DNA of 64,000 nt. Source: Flavobacterium sp. LC2016-23 (GTDB lineage Bacteria; Bacteroidota; Bacteroidia; Flavobacteriales; Flavobacteriaceae). The stretch spans positions 186,001 to 250,000 of the forward strand of contig NZ_WKKE01000003.1 of the NCBI RefSeq assembly GCF_009674775.1, given 5' to 3'. Each line of letters starts with the position of its first letter. Position 1 is the first letter of the stretch. Below the pieces are notes generated by a model that was given only the letters and a program-made list of their open reading frames with translations, was not told the DNA's origin and made no database searches. This document shows positions 46,535 to 56,114 of the stretch, piece by piece. A program made the translations under genes and the position numbers.

Positions 46535-48064
46535 TTAGTTTAAGTTGACGGACTTTGATTTATATTTATTGGTAAGATCTTTATTAAGAGGTACTTTCGA
46601 TATCCAATTTCCGCTAAGGGCATATAAAGTATTTCCCTGAACCATAAAACTGCGCATGGGTTTGTTTTCCACATGGTAGATGTAAAAACTGGAATCGTAT
46701 GAATTATTGTTTATATTATAGACATCTATGATGCTGGCCTGCCTCCACATCTGTGCATCTTCATATCGCCCGATTAGCTGGGAGTTCACAAATAATAAAT
46801 TGTCATATGCCGCTGCGGTTCTGTTGACAATAAGAGGTGGTGCCGATAATTTTCTCTCGTGACGACCTTTTAAATAAGCAACCTTCAAATTAGCCTGATA
46901 AACGGTATCAATAGTATGTGCCCTTCCTCTCATTATTAGGCTGCTATCCAATCTGAAAAATTCATTACGATAAAAATAGATGTAGTGAAAATCGGAAGTG
47001 TATCCATTTCTGAATAATAGACCATCACTGTCAAAAATACCATCATGTTGGGATATAATTAGGCCGGGCTTCCATATAGGATTTGCTGAGCTGTTAAAAT
47101 CCAATAACGCAAGAGAGTTCTGCATTTGTGTGGGATGGATTGCGCGTATCACCATATGAAGGGAATCAATAGGCTCAGCATGAGTAAAAGGCACTTCCTG
47201 TTTATCAATTAGCTTTGCCTTCCAATCTTTCAGATTACCACGAAATACGCAAGGCACAGTACCATCGGTAAGATAAAAAAATGGAGGTGCAACCTGAATA
47301 TGAACTGCCCTGAAAGGCAAATCCATATGATCAAGCTCAATTAGAATACGGTCTACTTTATTAAAGCTCGTATTAATGGCAAGCACCATTCGTGGTGCCA
47401 GTGTATTACCAAGATAGATGGTTGATCCGTCGGCACCGGCAAAATAAAAAGAGGAGGATTTAAGATCAAGCTTTTTACTCTCAGGTTCAGAAAATGCAGA
47501 ATAACGCCGGACAAAATTATTGCGGTGGTGGATAATATCTTCCGACCATACGTAAAGCAGGACCATTGTTATAATATTAAACACAAATAGTATGAGTATT
47601 CTAAATGCTGCTTGTAAAGGTCTTTTGAAAAACTTATCTTCTTTTGATGTCAAATCTAAAATTATCGCCAGAAATAATAGAAGAACGAAGAAAAGATTAA
47701 AAAGAAGATGTTCCTGCCAACTAAGCTTTTCCAGTACACCGCCACAGGAACATGGAACATATGATCCGTAATTCAGTATAATATAGATATAAGCTGTGAA
47801 CATTGCCATTAATGAAAAAGCCAGTACTAATCCCACGAATCGGGTACGGGGTATCGCTAACATTATTGCTATGATAAGTTCGCTCAGCGGAACCAATATA
47901 GCAACCCATCCAGCAAAAGCACTTAACATGGGTGACTGTCCAAGCTGTACACTAAAATTTTCAAAATCCACAATTTTACTGACAGATGCATAGACGAATA
48001 ACAAAATACAAAGAAGACAAATAATCTCAATGATAATATTTCTTATGGATTTAGGTATTTTCAT
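46535..48064 (-). CDS. MauE/DoxX-like membrane protein with long periplasmic domain
   Basis: 509 aa. Four transmembrane helices in the first 150 residues (IIEIICLLCILLFVYASVSKI, WVAILVPLSELIIAIMLAI, and so on) with a CSCGG motif near 107-111, matching MauE/DoxX redox-associated proteins, then another helix (about 152-172) and a soluble C-terminal domain of about 330 residues rich in beta strands that I do not recognise. It probably supplies or takes electrons for disulfide formation in a periplasmic partner, plausibly the DUF6520 peptide encoded next. It faces the SusCD operon. Confidence 0.72.
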   Translation of the reverse strand: MKIPKSIRNIIIEIICLLCILLFVYASVSKIVDFENFSVQLGQSPMLSAFAGWVAILVPLSELIIAIMLAIPRTRFVGLVLAFSLMAMFTAYIYIILNYGSYVPCSCGGVLEKLSWQEHLLFNLFFVLLLFLAIILDLTSKEDKFFKRPLQAAFRILILFVFNIITMVLLYVWSEDIIHHRNNFVRRYSAFSEPESKKLDLKSSSFYFAGADGSTIYLGNTLAPRMVLAINTSFNKVDRILIELDHMDLPFRAVHIQVAPPFFYLTDGTVPCVFRGNLKDWKAKLIDKQEVPFTHAEPIDSLHMVIRAIHPTQMQNSLALLDFNSSANPIWKPGLIISQHDGIFDSDGLLFRNGYTSDFHYIYFYRNEFFRLDSSLIMRGRAHTIDTVYQANLKVAYLKGRHERKLSAPPLIVNRTAAAYDNLLFVNSQLIGRYEDAQMWRQASIIDVYNINNNSYDSSFYIYHVENKPMRSFMVQGNTLYALSGNWISKVPLNKDLTNKYKSKSVNLN

Positions 48065-48195
48065 CTCATCAGTTTTAATAAAGTAAAAAGCGGCTTTTCT
48101 GATACGGAATTATTAATTTCCAATTTATGCTCACTAAAGTTTTGATCTTCAATCACAAAGCGAAATTAGAACAATAAAATAGAAGGATTGTTAAC

Positions 48196-48228
48196 AAAAA
48201 CGATCCAAAATTTGCAAAAAACGATCCA
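48196..48228. repeat. Tandem 12-bp direct repeats upstream of the MauE operon
   Basis: AAAAACGATCCA occurs at 48196-48207 and again at 48217-48228, 21 bases apart (two helical turns), each followed by an A/T-rich TTTGC-type end. The spacing suggests a tandem regulator-binding site, possibly for the MauE/DUF6520 operon that starts 130 bases away. Confidence 0.45.
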
Positions 48229-48255
48229 TTTTGCATTGTATGAGAGAATTACGAA

Positions 48256-48280
48256 CAAAAAAGCTGGCATAAGCCAGCTT
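48256..48280 (-). terminator. Terminator of the LexA-like repressor gene
   Basis: On the minus strand AAGCTGGC (48280-48273), loop TTAT, GCCAGCTT (48268-48261), then TTTTG. It lies 20 bases after the stop codon. Confidence 0.8.
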
Positions 48281-48300
48281 CATAATTCAGACTATCCCAT

Positions 48301-49065
48301 TTATCTCTTTCGTTCCAGTCTTCGAATGTCATTCTTTAATTCCATAAACATTTCTTCAATACTGCTGGGAGTAATGGTAATCTTCTTCTTGTCTTTTTTG
48401 CCTAGATTACATTTGAATTCCCATATTTGTTCAATTTCTGATGCCCTGACTTCATAAGGATTATAAAAAGATTCGTCAGATTCGAGTACCAATACATTTT
48501 TTTTGTTTTTATTTAATCTTTTATAAACGATACCATCATTTTTAGTTATTATAATATAAGTCCTCCCATCTACTACCTCACTAAGTCTCTCAATATATTT
48601 GGCGACAATAACATCACCATCTTCATGTGGAGGCATAGAATCCCCATCAACTGTAAACCCCCTATGAAGACCAGGACCTAAAAACGGCAGTGAAATACGC
48701 GGTAGGTTTTCGATATATTCCGGATCTGAATATCCATTCATATAGCCTGCCTTAGCTTTTTGCGTAACAATTTCTATAAAACTTTCACCTTCATTATTCA
48801 CTATAACTGGTAATAGAACCCTGTTATCCTCAAGCTTGACCAAATCATCAATTTTGACTTTCCTTACGTCAATGCATAGCAGGATGTCAATGCTGACGTG
48901 GTAATATTTTGATATTTTTTTCAATATTTCATAGGGAGCTTCAGAAGTCCCGTCTTCATATTTCGCATACCTTCCACGCGTTATTAGAAGGCTTGTAGCG
49001 ACTTTTTCCTGAGAAATTTTCTTTTTTAGCCGTAGGCTTCTGATGTTGTCGGAAAATAAAGACAT
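48301..49065 (-). CDS. XRE-HTH/S24 LexA-like repressor
   Basis: 254 aa. An N-terminal helix-turn-helix (about 7-60: IRSLRLKKKISQEKVATSLL) is followed by a LexA/CI-type S24 domain with an Ala-Gly cleavage site in KAKAGY near 105, Ser nucleophile in DGDSMPP near 141 and Lys general base in VYKRLN near 178. Such repressors cut themselves when RecA is activated by DNA damage. It is divergent from dinB-dnaE across 76 bases of palindromes, so it almost certainly represses that operon and itself. The C-terminal 40-residue charged tail is unusual. Confidence 0.85.
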   Translation of the reverse strand: MSLFSDNIRSLRLKKKISQEKVATSLLITRGRYAKYEDGTSEAPYEILKKISKYYHVSIDILLCIDVRKVKIDDLVKLEDNRVLLPVIVNNEGESFIEIVTQKAKAGYMNGYSDPEYIENLPRISLPFLGPGLHRGFTVDGDSMPPHEDGDVIVAKYIERLSEVVDGRTYIIITKNDGIVYKRLNKNKKNVLVLESDESFYNPYEVRASEIEQIWEFKCNLGKKDKKKITITPSSIEEMFMELKNDIRRLERKR

Positions 49066-49071
49066 ATAGTT

Positions 49072-49141
49072 TTTGTTACAAATTGTATCAACAAATATAA
49101 TTTATTTGTTACAACCTGTACTAATTTTGTATGGTACAAAA
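49072..49141. promoter_or_regulatory. Divergent operator/promoter region of the repressor and dinB
   Basis: TTTGTTACAA occurs twice (starting near 49073 and 49105) and a perfect palindrome TTTGTA-TGG-TACAAA ends just before the dinB ATG. A -7 box TAATTTTG (49122-49129) faces dinB and TATATTTG (49099-49092) faces the repressor gene; both are embedded in the repeats. This is the layout of a repressor covering both promoters. Confidence 0.65.
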
Positions 49142-50332
49142 ATGAAAATTATGGGAAGGGCAATTGTACATATGGATTTGGATACATTTTTTGTGTCCTG
49201 CGAGAGGCTGACCGATTCACGATTGAATGGTATCCCGCTTATTATTGGCGGGGGTGAAAGAGGTGTTGTGGCCTCATGTTCTTATGAAGCGCGAACTTTC
49301 GGGGTGCGCTCTGCAATGCCTATAAAAATGGCTCTTCGACTATGTCCCCAGGCAAAAGTGATGAAGGGTGATATGGAGCTATATTCCAGATTATCCCATG
49401 CCGTAACCGAAGTGATTGAAGAAAAATCGCCGGTTATGGAGAAAGCCAGCATCGATGAATTCTATCTTGATATAACGGGTATGGATAAGTTTTACGGCTC
49501 ATACACATGGACCAACGAACTTGCACAATCTGTTACAAAGGAAACAGGTCTGCCCATAAGTTTTGCCTTGTCTGTCAATAAGACCGTATCTAAAATAGCT
49601 ACCGGTGAAGGAAAGCCTAAAGGCAATCTTGAAATATCAGAAGAGATGGTAAAACCTTTCCTAAATCCGCTATCCATAAGAAAAATACCAATGGTAGGCG
49701 ATGCTACTTTCCAGTTGCTATCACGTATTGGCGTTAGAAATATCCAAACACTTTCTGAAATGCCTGCGGAAGTATTACAGCAGATGATAGGCAAAAACGG
49801 AATCGAATTATGGAAAAAAGCAAATGGAATAGACAACAATCCTGTAGAACCTTACACAGAGCGCAAATCAATTTCTACCGAGGATACTTTTTTGCAGGAT
49901 ACAATTGATATCAATATGTTAAAAAGCATACTTCAGGGTATGGTAGAAAAGCTGGCTTTTCAGCTTCGCTCTGAAGAATGGCTTACCTCAACAGTAACCA
50001 TCAAGATACGATATTCAAATTTTGATACTGAAACCAAACAATGTAAGGTTCCATATACTTCTGCTGACCATATACTGATTAAGTGTGTAATGAATCTGTT
50101 TGATAGATTGTACCAGCGCAGAATGCGTCTTCGCCTGATCGGCATACGATTTAGTGGTCTGGTAAGGGGTACATATCAAATAAATATGTTTGATGACACC
50201 GAGGAAATGCTTTCCCTCTATCAGGCTATGGACAGAATGAAGACCCGTTATGGTTTCGATGCTGTTATGCGTGGGGGTGGTGCTATCTTAAAGCCTAATA
50301 ATAAGGCTGAAATATTAAAGAGAAAAAAGTAA
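49142..50332 (+). CDS. dinB: Y-family DNA polymerase (DinB/Pol IV-like)
   Basis: About 396 aa from ATG 49142 (MKIMGRAIVHMDLDTFF). An ATG at 49151 is also likely; the open frame further upstream crosses the operator and is rejected. The palm has catalytic D of HMDLDTFFVSCE (about residue 11) and ASIDEFYLDITG near 103; VVASCSYEARTFGVRSAMP is the fingers signature. It performs error-prone translesion synthesis. Only 3 bases separate it from the dnaE-like gene; the pair forms a damage-inducible mutagenesis operon under the divergent LexA-like repressor. Confidence 0.9.
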   Translation: MKIMGRAIVHMDLDTFFVSCERLTDSRLNGIPLIIGGGERGVVASCSYEARTFGVRSAMPIKMALRLCPQAKVMKGDMELYSRLSHAVTEVIEEKSPVMEKASIDEFYLDITGMDKFYGSYTWTNELAQSVTKETGLPISFALSVNKTVSKIATGEGKPKGNLEISEEMVKPFLNPLSIRKIPMVGDATFQLLSRIGVRNIQTLSEMPAEVLQQMIGKNGIELWKKANGIDNNPVEPYTERKSISTEDTFLQDTIDINMLKSILQGMVEKLAFQLRSEEWLTSTVTIKIRYSNFDTETKQCKVPYTSADHILIKCVMNLFDRLYQRRMRLRLIGIRFSGLVRGTYQINMFDDTEEMLSLYQAMDRMKTRYGFDAVMRGGGAILKPNNKAEILKRKK

Positions 50333-50335
50333 GCT

Positions 50336-53300
50336 ATGTATCTTAACTGTCATTCTTTCCATAGTCTCCGCTATGGCACAATCCCTGTTGAAGAACTAGT
50401 CCAACAGGCATCGAATTGCTATGTAAAAGCAATTGCGCTGACAGATATTAATACAGTAACTGGAATTTATGATTTTATCAAATTATGCCAAGCCGCAGAT
50501 ATAAAACCTTTAGTAGGTATTGAATTTCGTTGCAACAATACATTGCGATATATAGGCCTTGCCGTAAACCGTGAGGGATTGGGCGAAATGAATCGGTTCT
50601 TAACACAGCATAATTTTAATGATTTGCCTTTACCGGCAATGGCTCCTGTTTTTGAAAATGTTATAATTATATATACAATTCTTGATGCGCCCTCAGTCTT
50701 AAAAGAACATGAGTACATTGGGATAAAGAGTGATGAACTCATGCTGTTGTTCCAAGATAAGTGGAAAAATAGGCTTGATAAACTAGTGCTCTTGCATTCT
50801 ATTACTTTTAGAAATAAGAAAGAATATAATCTACATAAAATATTACGCGCCATTGATCTCAATATATTAGGTTCCAGATTATCACCAAATGATTACTGTA
50901 GTAACTTGGAGACTATGTTGCCGCTTTCAGAATTATTGGAAAAATATGCGAATTATCCCTCTATCATTCAAAACACTCAAAAGATAATTGACCAGTGCAA
51001 TTTCGAATACGAATTTGGAATACCACGTAATAAAAAATATTTTACTAACAGCCGTGAGGAGGATATGCAACGTTTGAGAACACTCGCCCAGGAGGGTATG
51101 GTCAAAAAATATGGTCCTGATAATATCATTGCAAAGCAACGTGTTGAAAAAGAACTAAAAGTTATTGAAGAATTGGAATTCAGCGGTTATTTCCTCATAA
51201 CATGGGATATAATCCGCTATAGTACCAGTATGGGCTTTTTACACATAGGGCGTGGCAGTGGTGCTAACAGCATAATTGCCTATTGTCTGGGCATTACCGA
51301 TATCTGTCCTATTGAACTTGATTTATATTTTGAACGGTTCCTAAATGTAAACCGCAAGAGCCCCCCCGATTTTGATATTGACTGGTCTTGGAAAGAGCGC
51401 GATATAATACTGGAATATATTTTTAAACGTTATGGAGCCGATCACGTGGCTTTTTGTGGTACTAATGTTGAATTTAAATATCGGTCAATATTCAGGGAAG
51501 TTGGAAAAGTATTTGGACTCCCAAAAGAGGAACTTGATGCCCTAGCTAAAAATCCGATTGAGCTTCATGATAGCAATAAGGTAGTAAGGATGGTTCAGGA
51601 ATATGGAATGATGCTTGAAAAATACCCGAATCAGAGAAGTATGCATTCATGTGGTATACTCATTTCTGAAGAACCTATTACAAATTTTACAGTGCTTGAA
51701 ATGCCGCCGAAAGGATTTCCAATTGTTTTGTTCGATATGCATACGGCCGAAGACATCGGTTTTGAAAAGTTTGATATATTGAGCCAGCGCGGAATAGGCC
51801 ACATTGACGATAGTGTAAAGTTGATACGGAAAAACCGTGGCATTAATGTCGATATTAGGGATACTTCACTTTCTAAAGATGAGGTTTTGTGCAATCAGTA
51901 TTTAGGTCGTGGCAAAACTATCGGCTGTTTTTATATAGAAAGTCCCGCAATGCGCGGGCTTCTCAGAAGACTAAAATGTAATAACTACAAAATCCTTGTT
52001 GCTGCATCGTCCATTATTCGTCCTGGCGTTGCTCAAAGCGGTATGATGAAAGAATATATTTTTCGCCATAATAACCCTGAAAAGTTTGAGTACTTCCATC
52101 AAGTATTTAAGGAGCAGCTTGGAGAAACCTACGGCATAATGGTATATCAGGAAGATGTTATAAAAATCGCATTGCACTACGGCGGGCTTCCTGCTGCCGA
52201 TGGGGATATATTAAGAAGAGCTATGAGTGGTAAAGGCAGGTCAAAGGCTGCTCTTCAAAAAGTCAAGGATCATTTCTTTGAATGCTGTCGAGAACAAGGA
52301 CATCCCGTCGAGCTTAGCCAGGAAATTTACCGTCAGATCGAATCGTTTGCCGGATATTCTTTTTGCAAAGCTCACTCAGCATCTTATGCGGTTGAAAGTT
52401 ATCAAAGTTTATATCTTAAGGTGCATTATCCTATTGAATTCATGGTTGCTGTTATCAATAACCAAGGAGGTTTTTACAGGACTGAAGTATATATACATGA
52501 AGCGCGAATGTCTGGTGCTACCATCCACAATCCTTGTGTAAACAAAAGTGAATATGAGACCACCTTATATGGTATTGATATTTATCTGGGGCTGATGCAT
52601 CTTGAAGGACTTGAAACTAAAGTCGCTCAGCAAATAGTTTCCGAACGTGAGTTACATGGAGATTACCTCGCATTGGAAGATTTCATTAATAGGATCCAAA
52701 TCGGGATTGAAAGCATTCAAATCTTGATTTTTATAGGCGCATTTCGATTCACGGGAAAAACCAAAAATCAACTACTTGTAATCGTTCGTTTGATACTGGT
52801 CAATTTTAAACCGGAGAACAGAAATATTATGCTGATACAGGAACCTATCAAAGAATACAGCCTTCCAAAACTCGAGCGCTCAGAATTTGAAGATGCCTTT
52901 GATGAAATTGAACTGCTTAGTTTTCCTGTTACATGTTCACCATTTGATTTGTTATATACAAAATTCAGAGGTGATGTATTGGCTAAGGATTTATTAAAGC
53001 ACCATAAGAAGCAAGTTCGTATGTTAGCCTATCTGATATCCCGTAAGCATGTTCCAACAAAATTAGGAGCCATGTACTTCGGAACATGGATAGATGCGGA
53101 AGGCGAATTATTCGATACAGCACACTTTACAGGTAGCTTAAAGGAATATCCCTTTCAAGGTGGGGGCTGTTATCTGCTTTTGGGTACTGTCGAGGTCGAT
53201 TATCATTTTCCAACTATTACAGTAACTAAAATGGCGAAAATGCCATTTATATCTGATCCTCGCTATTCCAATGCTGATGAGAGGCAGTTCAAAGTACATG

Positions 53301-53398
53301 AGCAAATTAAAGAAGATGTCAGTATGACCCAAAGGCAACCATATCCGCAGGAGCATGAAATTAATCTTCCAAGGCATAAGATGGATCAAAATAGTTAA
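50336..53398 (+). CDS. DNA polymerase III alpha-like subunit (DnaE2-type)
   Basis: 1020 aa, shorter than replicative DnaE. The N-terminal PHP-like domain is degenerate (LNCHSFHSLRYGTIPVEELV, ALTDIN). The polymerase core has the triad-containing PPDFDIDWSWKERD near 343, GRGSGANSIIAYCLGITD near 303 and SGKGRSKAALQKVKDHF near 630. The tail has the OB-fold region. The pairing with dinB and a LexA-like repressor resembles imuB-dnaE2 cassettes; imuA is absent. It is probably error-prone. Confidence 0.87.
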   Translation: MYLNCHSFHSLRYGTIPVEELVQQASNCYVKAIALTDINTVTGIYDFIKLCQAADIKPLVGIEFRCNNTLRYIGLAVNREGLGEMNRFLTQHNFNDLPLPAMAPVFENVIIIYTILDAPSVLKEHEYIGIKSDELMLLFQDKWKNRLDKLVLLHSITFRNKKEYNLHKILRAIDLNILGSRLSPNDYCSNLETMLPLSELLEKYANYPSIIQNTQKIIDQCNFEYEFGIPRNKKYFTNSREEDMQRLRTLAQEGMVKKYGPDNIIAKQRVEKELKVIEELEFSGYFLITWDIIRYSTSMGFLHIGRGSGANSIIAYCLGITDICPIELDLYFERFLNVNRKSPPDFDIDWSWKERDIILEYIFKRYGADHVAFCGTNVEFKYRSIFREVGKVFGLPKEELDALAKNPIELHDSNKVVRMVQEYGMMLEKYPNQRSMHSCGILISEEPITNFTVLEMPPKGFPIVLFDMHTAEDIGFEKFDILSQRGIGHIDDSVKLIRKNRGINVDIRDTSLSKDEVLCNQYLGRGKTIGCFYIESPAMRGLLRRLKCNNYKILVAASSIIRPGVAQSGMMKEYIFRHNNPEKFEYFHQVFKEQLGETYGIMVYQEDVIKIALHYGGLPAADGDILRRAMSGKGRSKAALQKVKDHFFECCREQGHPVELSQEIYRQIESFAGYSFCKAHSASYAVESYQSLYLKVHYPIEFMVAVINNQGGFYRTEVYIHEARMSGATIHNPCVNKSEYETTLYGIDIYLGLMHLEGLETKVAQQIVSERELHGDYLALEDFINRIQIGIESIQILIFIGAFRFTGKTKNQLLVIVRLILVNFKPENRNIMLIQEPIKEYSLPKLERSEFEDAFDEIELLSFPVTCSPFDLLYTKFRGDVLAKDLLKHHKKQVRMLAYLISRKHVPTKLGAMYFGTWIDAEGELFDTAHFTGSLKEYPFQGGGCYLLLGTVEVDYHFPTITVTKMAKMPFISDPRYSNADERQFKVHEQIKEDVSMTQRQPYPQEHEINLPRHKMDQNS

Positions 53399-53704
53399 GA
53401 GTCTAAAATCTTAATAATGTATTGGAATAATTAAAGATAATTTAAACGCGTTATTTGATGATCTATCGATACTAATGCAGCACTAAAAGGAGAATTAAAT
53501 CAATTTTTAATCCTAGGGATATCAAGCAAGAGACTTGCAAAATCGATATTTTTGTAAAACATCTAACATTGAGATAAATAAGGTATTTGTATATTTCTAA
53601 ACTAAATATTATCCCTCTATAAACTTCAAGTAGAAACAATAAAATTTTCATTTTGCGCTAATTATTATATAATTACGCTTATAGAAGAAGATTTGTCAAT
53701 ATAT
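53399..53704. other. Convergent gap with no visible gene
   Basis: 306 AT-rich bases between the convergent dnaE-like and ptuB-like genes. I see no reading frame of interest, no clear intrinsic terminator and no repeat. Confidence 0.6.
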
Positions 53705-54583
53705 CTAATTTGGAAGATATTCTTCCATCCATGAATAGTCGGCTCGAGAAATGTTAAGAGCACATCTTTTAGCGCCTGCAAATGGAGATTCATCACAGAT
53801 TTTACTATAAATATCGGCGAGGTAATTGTCGAAAATCTTCTTTTCATGTTCTTCATTTCCACCTCCTCTTGATTGCCATATTTGATAAATTGCATCTGCA
53901 TTTTTAAGTGAAATTTTTAATTCTTCAACTGCACTTGTTCTATTACTTGCTGTTTCTAACTTATCTAAATGAAACAGCCATATAGTAATTTTCATTCTTT
54001 TTTGTTCAAAATCCGTAGGTTTCCTTCTCCAGTTGCTAAATCCGGGATTCCCATCAGGCCCAAACCACATCATTGCGACGTCAGTGGCTGAACACGGATC
54101 GAGAGGCAAAACCGCCTCAGTAATTAAATTGAGTGGCGTTTTCTCCAATGCTCTCAATCCCTCAACTGGAAAATAATCCCATTTACCACCATCAGTTTGT
54201 TCATCAACTCTTCTTTGATTTGAGTGCATGCTAGAAAGCCTAAAGTTTTCTAAATCAAAAGCTAACCACCAGTAACCACCAGAATCAGTATTTAGATTAG
54301 CCAATGTTTCATTGTTAATTTCTTTCACTCTGCCTTTAGGTCGGAAATGATCAATATTTGGATCAGACCCTGTAAGGTCAACTTCAGAATACCAGCATTT
54401 ATTTCCTACTACGTTTCTTAATGCAGCTATTAAATCGTCATGACCCCAGACATCATTCCTTTTTTGTGTTATAAATGATATTCGTTCAATTTCGTCTTTT
54501 GCTAAAAGTTCAGCTTTAAGTGTCTTTGCTTTATCTAACCAATTTTGTGTAGGTCTTATCTTTGTTGGATTTATGTAAATCAT
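53705..54583 (-). CDS. ptuB: Septu PtuB-like HNH endonuclease
   Basis: About 292 aa from ATG 54583 (MIYINPTKIRPTQNWL), one base after the ptuA stop; an earlier ATG would overlap ptuA by 35 bases and the family usually opens MIYI. HNH core: NKCWYSEVDL (about 62-71), PNIDHFRPKGRV (76-87) and DLENFRLSSMHSNQRRVDE (about 107-125). The DHFRPK and N/H residues match the retron/Septu-type HNH family, but the second and later zinc-knuckle cysteines are replaced by Ser/His. In Septu, PtuB degrades DNA when released or triggered by the ATPase partner. Last gene of the hsdM-hsdS-ptuA-ptuB operon. Confidence 0.8.
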   Translation of the reverse strand: MIYINPTKIRPTQNWLDKAKTLKAELLAKDEIERISFITQKRNDVWGHDDLIAALRNVVGNKCWYSEVDLTGSDPNIDHFRPKGRVKEINNETLANLNTDSGGYWWLAFDLENFRLSSMHSNQRRVDEQTDGGKWDYFPVEGLRALEKTPLNLITEAVLPLDPCSATDVAMMWFGPDGNPGFSNWRRKPTDFEQKRMKITIWLFHLDKLETASNRTSAVEELKISLKNADAIYQIWQSRGGGNEEHEKKIFDNYLADIYSKICDESPFAGAKRCALNISRADYSWMEEYLPN

Positions 54584-54584
54584 A

Positions 54585-56114
54585 TTATTTTGAAGATTCT
54601 TTGTAAAGGTAATTTGCAAGATTTTCTATTGCTTTTATCTTTATATCACTTGTCGTATCAGACAAGACAATCTTGTCTACAGCATTTTTATATGCCAATT
54701 TAGCAATATTTCTATAAGGATCAGGGGAGGTATCAGTTGCTGTTAGGCCTGGGACAATTTTTCTAAGTCTTTTTAAATGCTTTTGCTTTTGAGGGTAATC
54801 TTCAAGCATAGATATCTCGTATATACGTTTTAAAACTTTTAAGCTAAAATTGTCTAATTGGCTTTCTAGTCCATACAATTCACTGGTTAATACACCTGCT
54901 ACGCCAGTACCACGTGGGCTTTCTTCAGGCTCAATTGCTGATACAATACCATTGTTGTCACGTGATAAAACTTTTATTTCTTCTTTTAATAAACCAGCAA
55001 CTAATAGAGGATCATGAGTTGCTAAGATTGTATGACTATTTTTGTTGATGCCTCCTATTTTTCTTAATCTGTCCAAATAATCAAGTCCCCACGCAGGATT
55101 TAAATGTGTATCTGGTTCATCTAAGATATATAGAGAACCCTCATCCTGAGTAAATTTCATTAATCCTAAAACTGTCAAAAGTTGTTGCTCACCTTCACTT
55201 AATTGTCTCGTATGGATTGCGGCAGAAGCACCTTTAACTTTAACTCTCACCCTAAAGTCTGCTATTAAATCGCTCAACCTCATAGTGTCTAAAGCTTGGA
55301 AAAATGCTCTTGGATCTTGTCCGTACTCCGAAGCAAGGTTATGTAATGAATCCAAATCAGGTAAATGCAAATAGACTAACTCCTTTTTAGTTCGATGCCT
55401 AAAGTCAGTAAGGACATTTACAGACCTAGTGAAAGGGACAAGGCTATGTTTTTTTATACTTTTTAATAGCTCTCCTACTGGCCCTTTTGCACCCCAAAAA
55501 TTTTCAGAGCTTGAGTCAGTTTTAGCCCATTTTGGCTTTTCCAAAATTATTAGTGCTGAATCAAAAGATTCAATTCGAGGATAATTTTCTAAAAAATCTA
55601 CAATTTCATCATCGTGTGAGAGATAAAAAGCCAACAAGGCAAATAATCCATGAACTGGACGGGCACAAATAAATCTCCTAAAAGATAATTTTTCATTTGG
55701 GTTTACCGAACTTAATGTACCTTTTAAAGCTTCTTTATCGTGCTCATGAAATAATTCTTGAAATCTATCACTTGCTCCGGAATAATAGCCAACGATATAT
55801 CTTGGAATCCAATTATCTTTCAAATCTTTAAATGATATATTCTTATTTTGAACTTTTGCTCTTGCTACTTTATTAATATCTGCTTCTACTACAACAATAT
55901 TGTTGTTTAAAGAATATTCAATGTTATAGCTAAAAGGTGATGGTTGTTTTAAGTCTATATCTCTAAAAATTTTAATGATTGTCTCTAATAAATTGCTTTT
56001 TGCAGATCCATTTTTACCAAGTAAGACCGCTATGTCACTATCTTTATTAAAATTTACTGTAAAACCCTTGAGGTTTTTCCAATCACTAGTAATTGATAAA
56101 TTTAATATTTTCAT
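54585..56114 (-). CDS. ptuA: Septu PtuA-like ABC/SMC-type ATPase
   Basis: 509 aa. Walker A LLGKNGSAKSNLLE near residues 31-44, ABC signature QLSEGEQQLL near 304-313, Walker B LYILDEPDTHLNPAW near 330-344 and D-loop/H-motif (ILATHDPLL). This is the AAA/ABC ATPase of Septu, which senses phage or altered DNA and controls the HNH partner. Its ATG overlaps the hsdS stop (ATGA) and its stop is one base from ptuB, so expression is tied to the methyltransferase genes. The insertion between Walker A and signature contains the Septu-typical WIPRYIVGYYSGASDRFQELF. Confidence 0.82.
   Translation of the reverse strand: MKILNLSITSDWKNLKGFTVNFNKDSDIAVLLGKNGSAKSNLLETIIKIFRDIDLKQPSPFSYNIEYSLNNNIVVVEADINKVARAKVQNKNISFKDLKDNWIPRYIVGYYSGASDRFQELFHEHDKEALKGTLSSVNPNEKLSFRRFICARPVHGLFALLAFYLSHDDEIVDFLENYPRIESFDSALIILEKPKWAKTDSSSENFWGAKGPVGELLKSIKKHSLVPFTRSVNVLTDFRHRTKKELVYLHLPDLDSLHNLASEYGQDPRAFFQALDTMRLSDLIADFRVRVKVKGASAAIHTRQLSEGEQQLLTVLGLMKFTQDEGSLYILDEPDTHLNPAWGLDYLDRLRKIGGINKNSHTILATHDPLLVAGLLKEEIKVLSRDNNGIVSAIEPEESPRGTGVAGVLTSELYGLESQLDNFSLKVLKRIYEISMLEDYPQKQKHLKRLRKIVPGLTATDTSPDPYRNIAKLAYKNAVDKIVLSDTTSDIKIKAIENLANYLYKESSK

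Noticed and set aside
49073..49141. Upstream extension of the DinB reading frame
   Set aside because: It would translate through the operator and promoter; the Y-family N-terminus begins at or after 49142.
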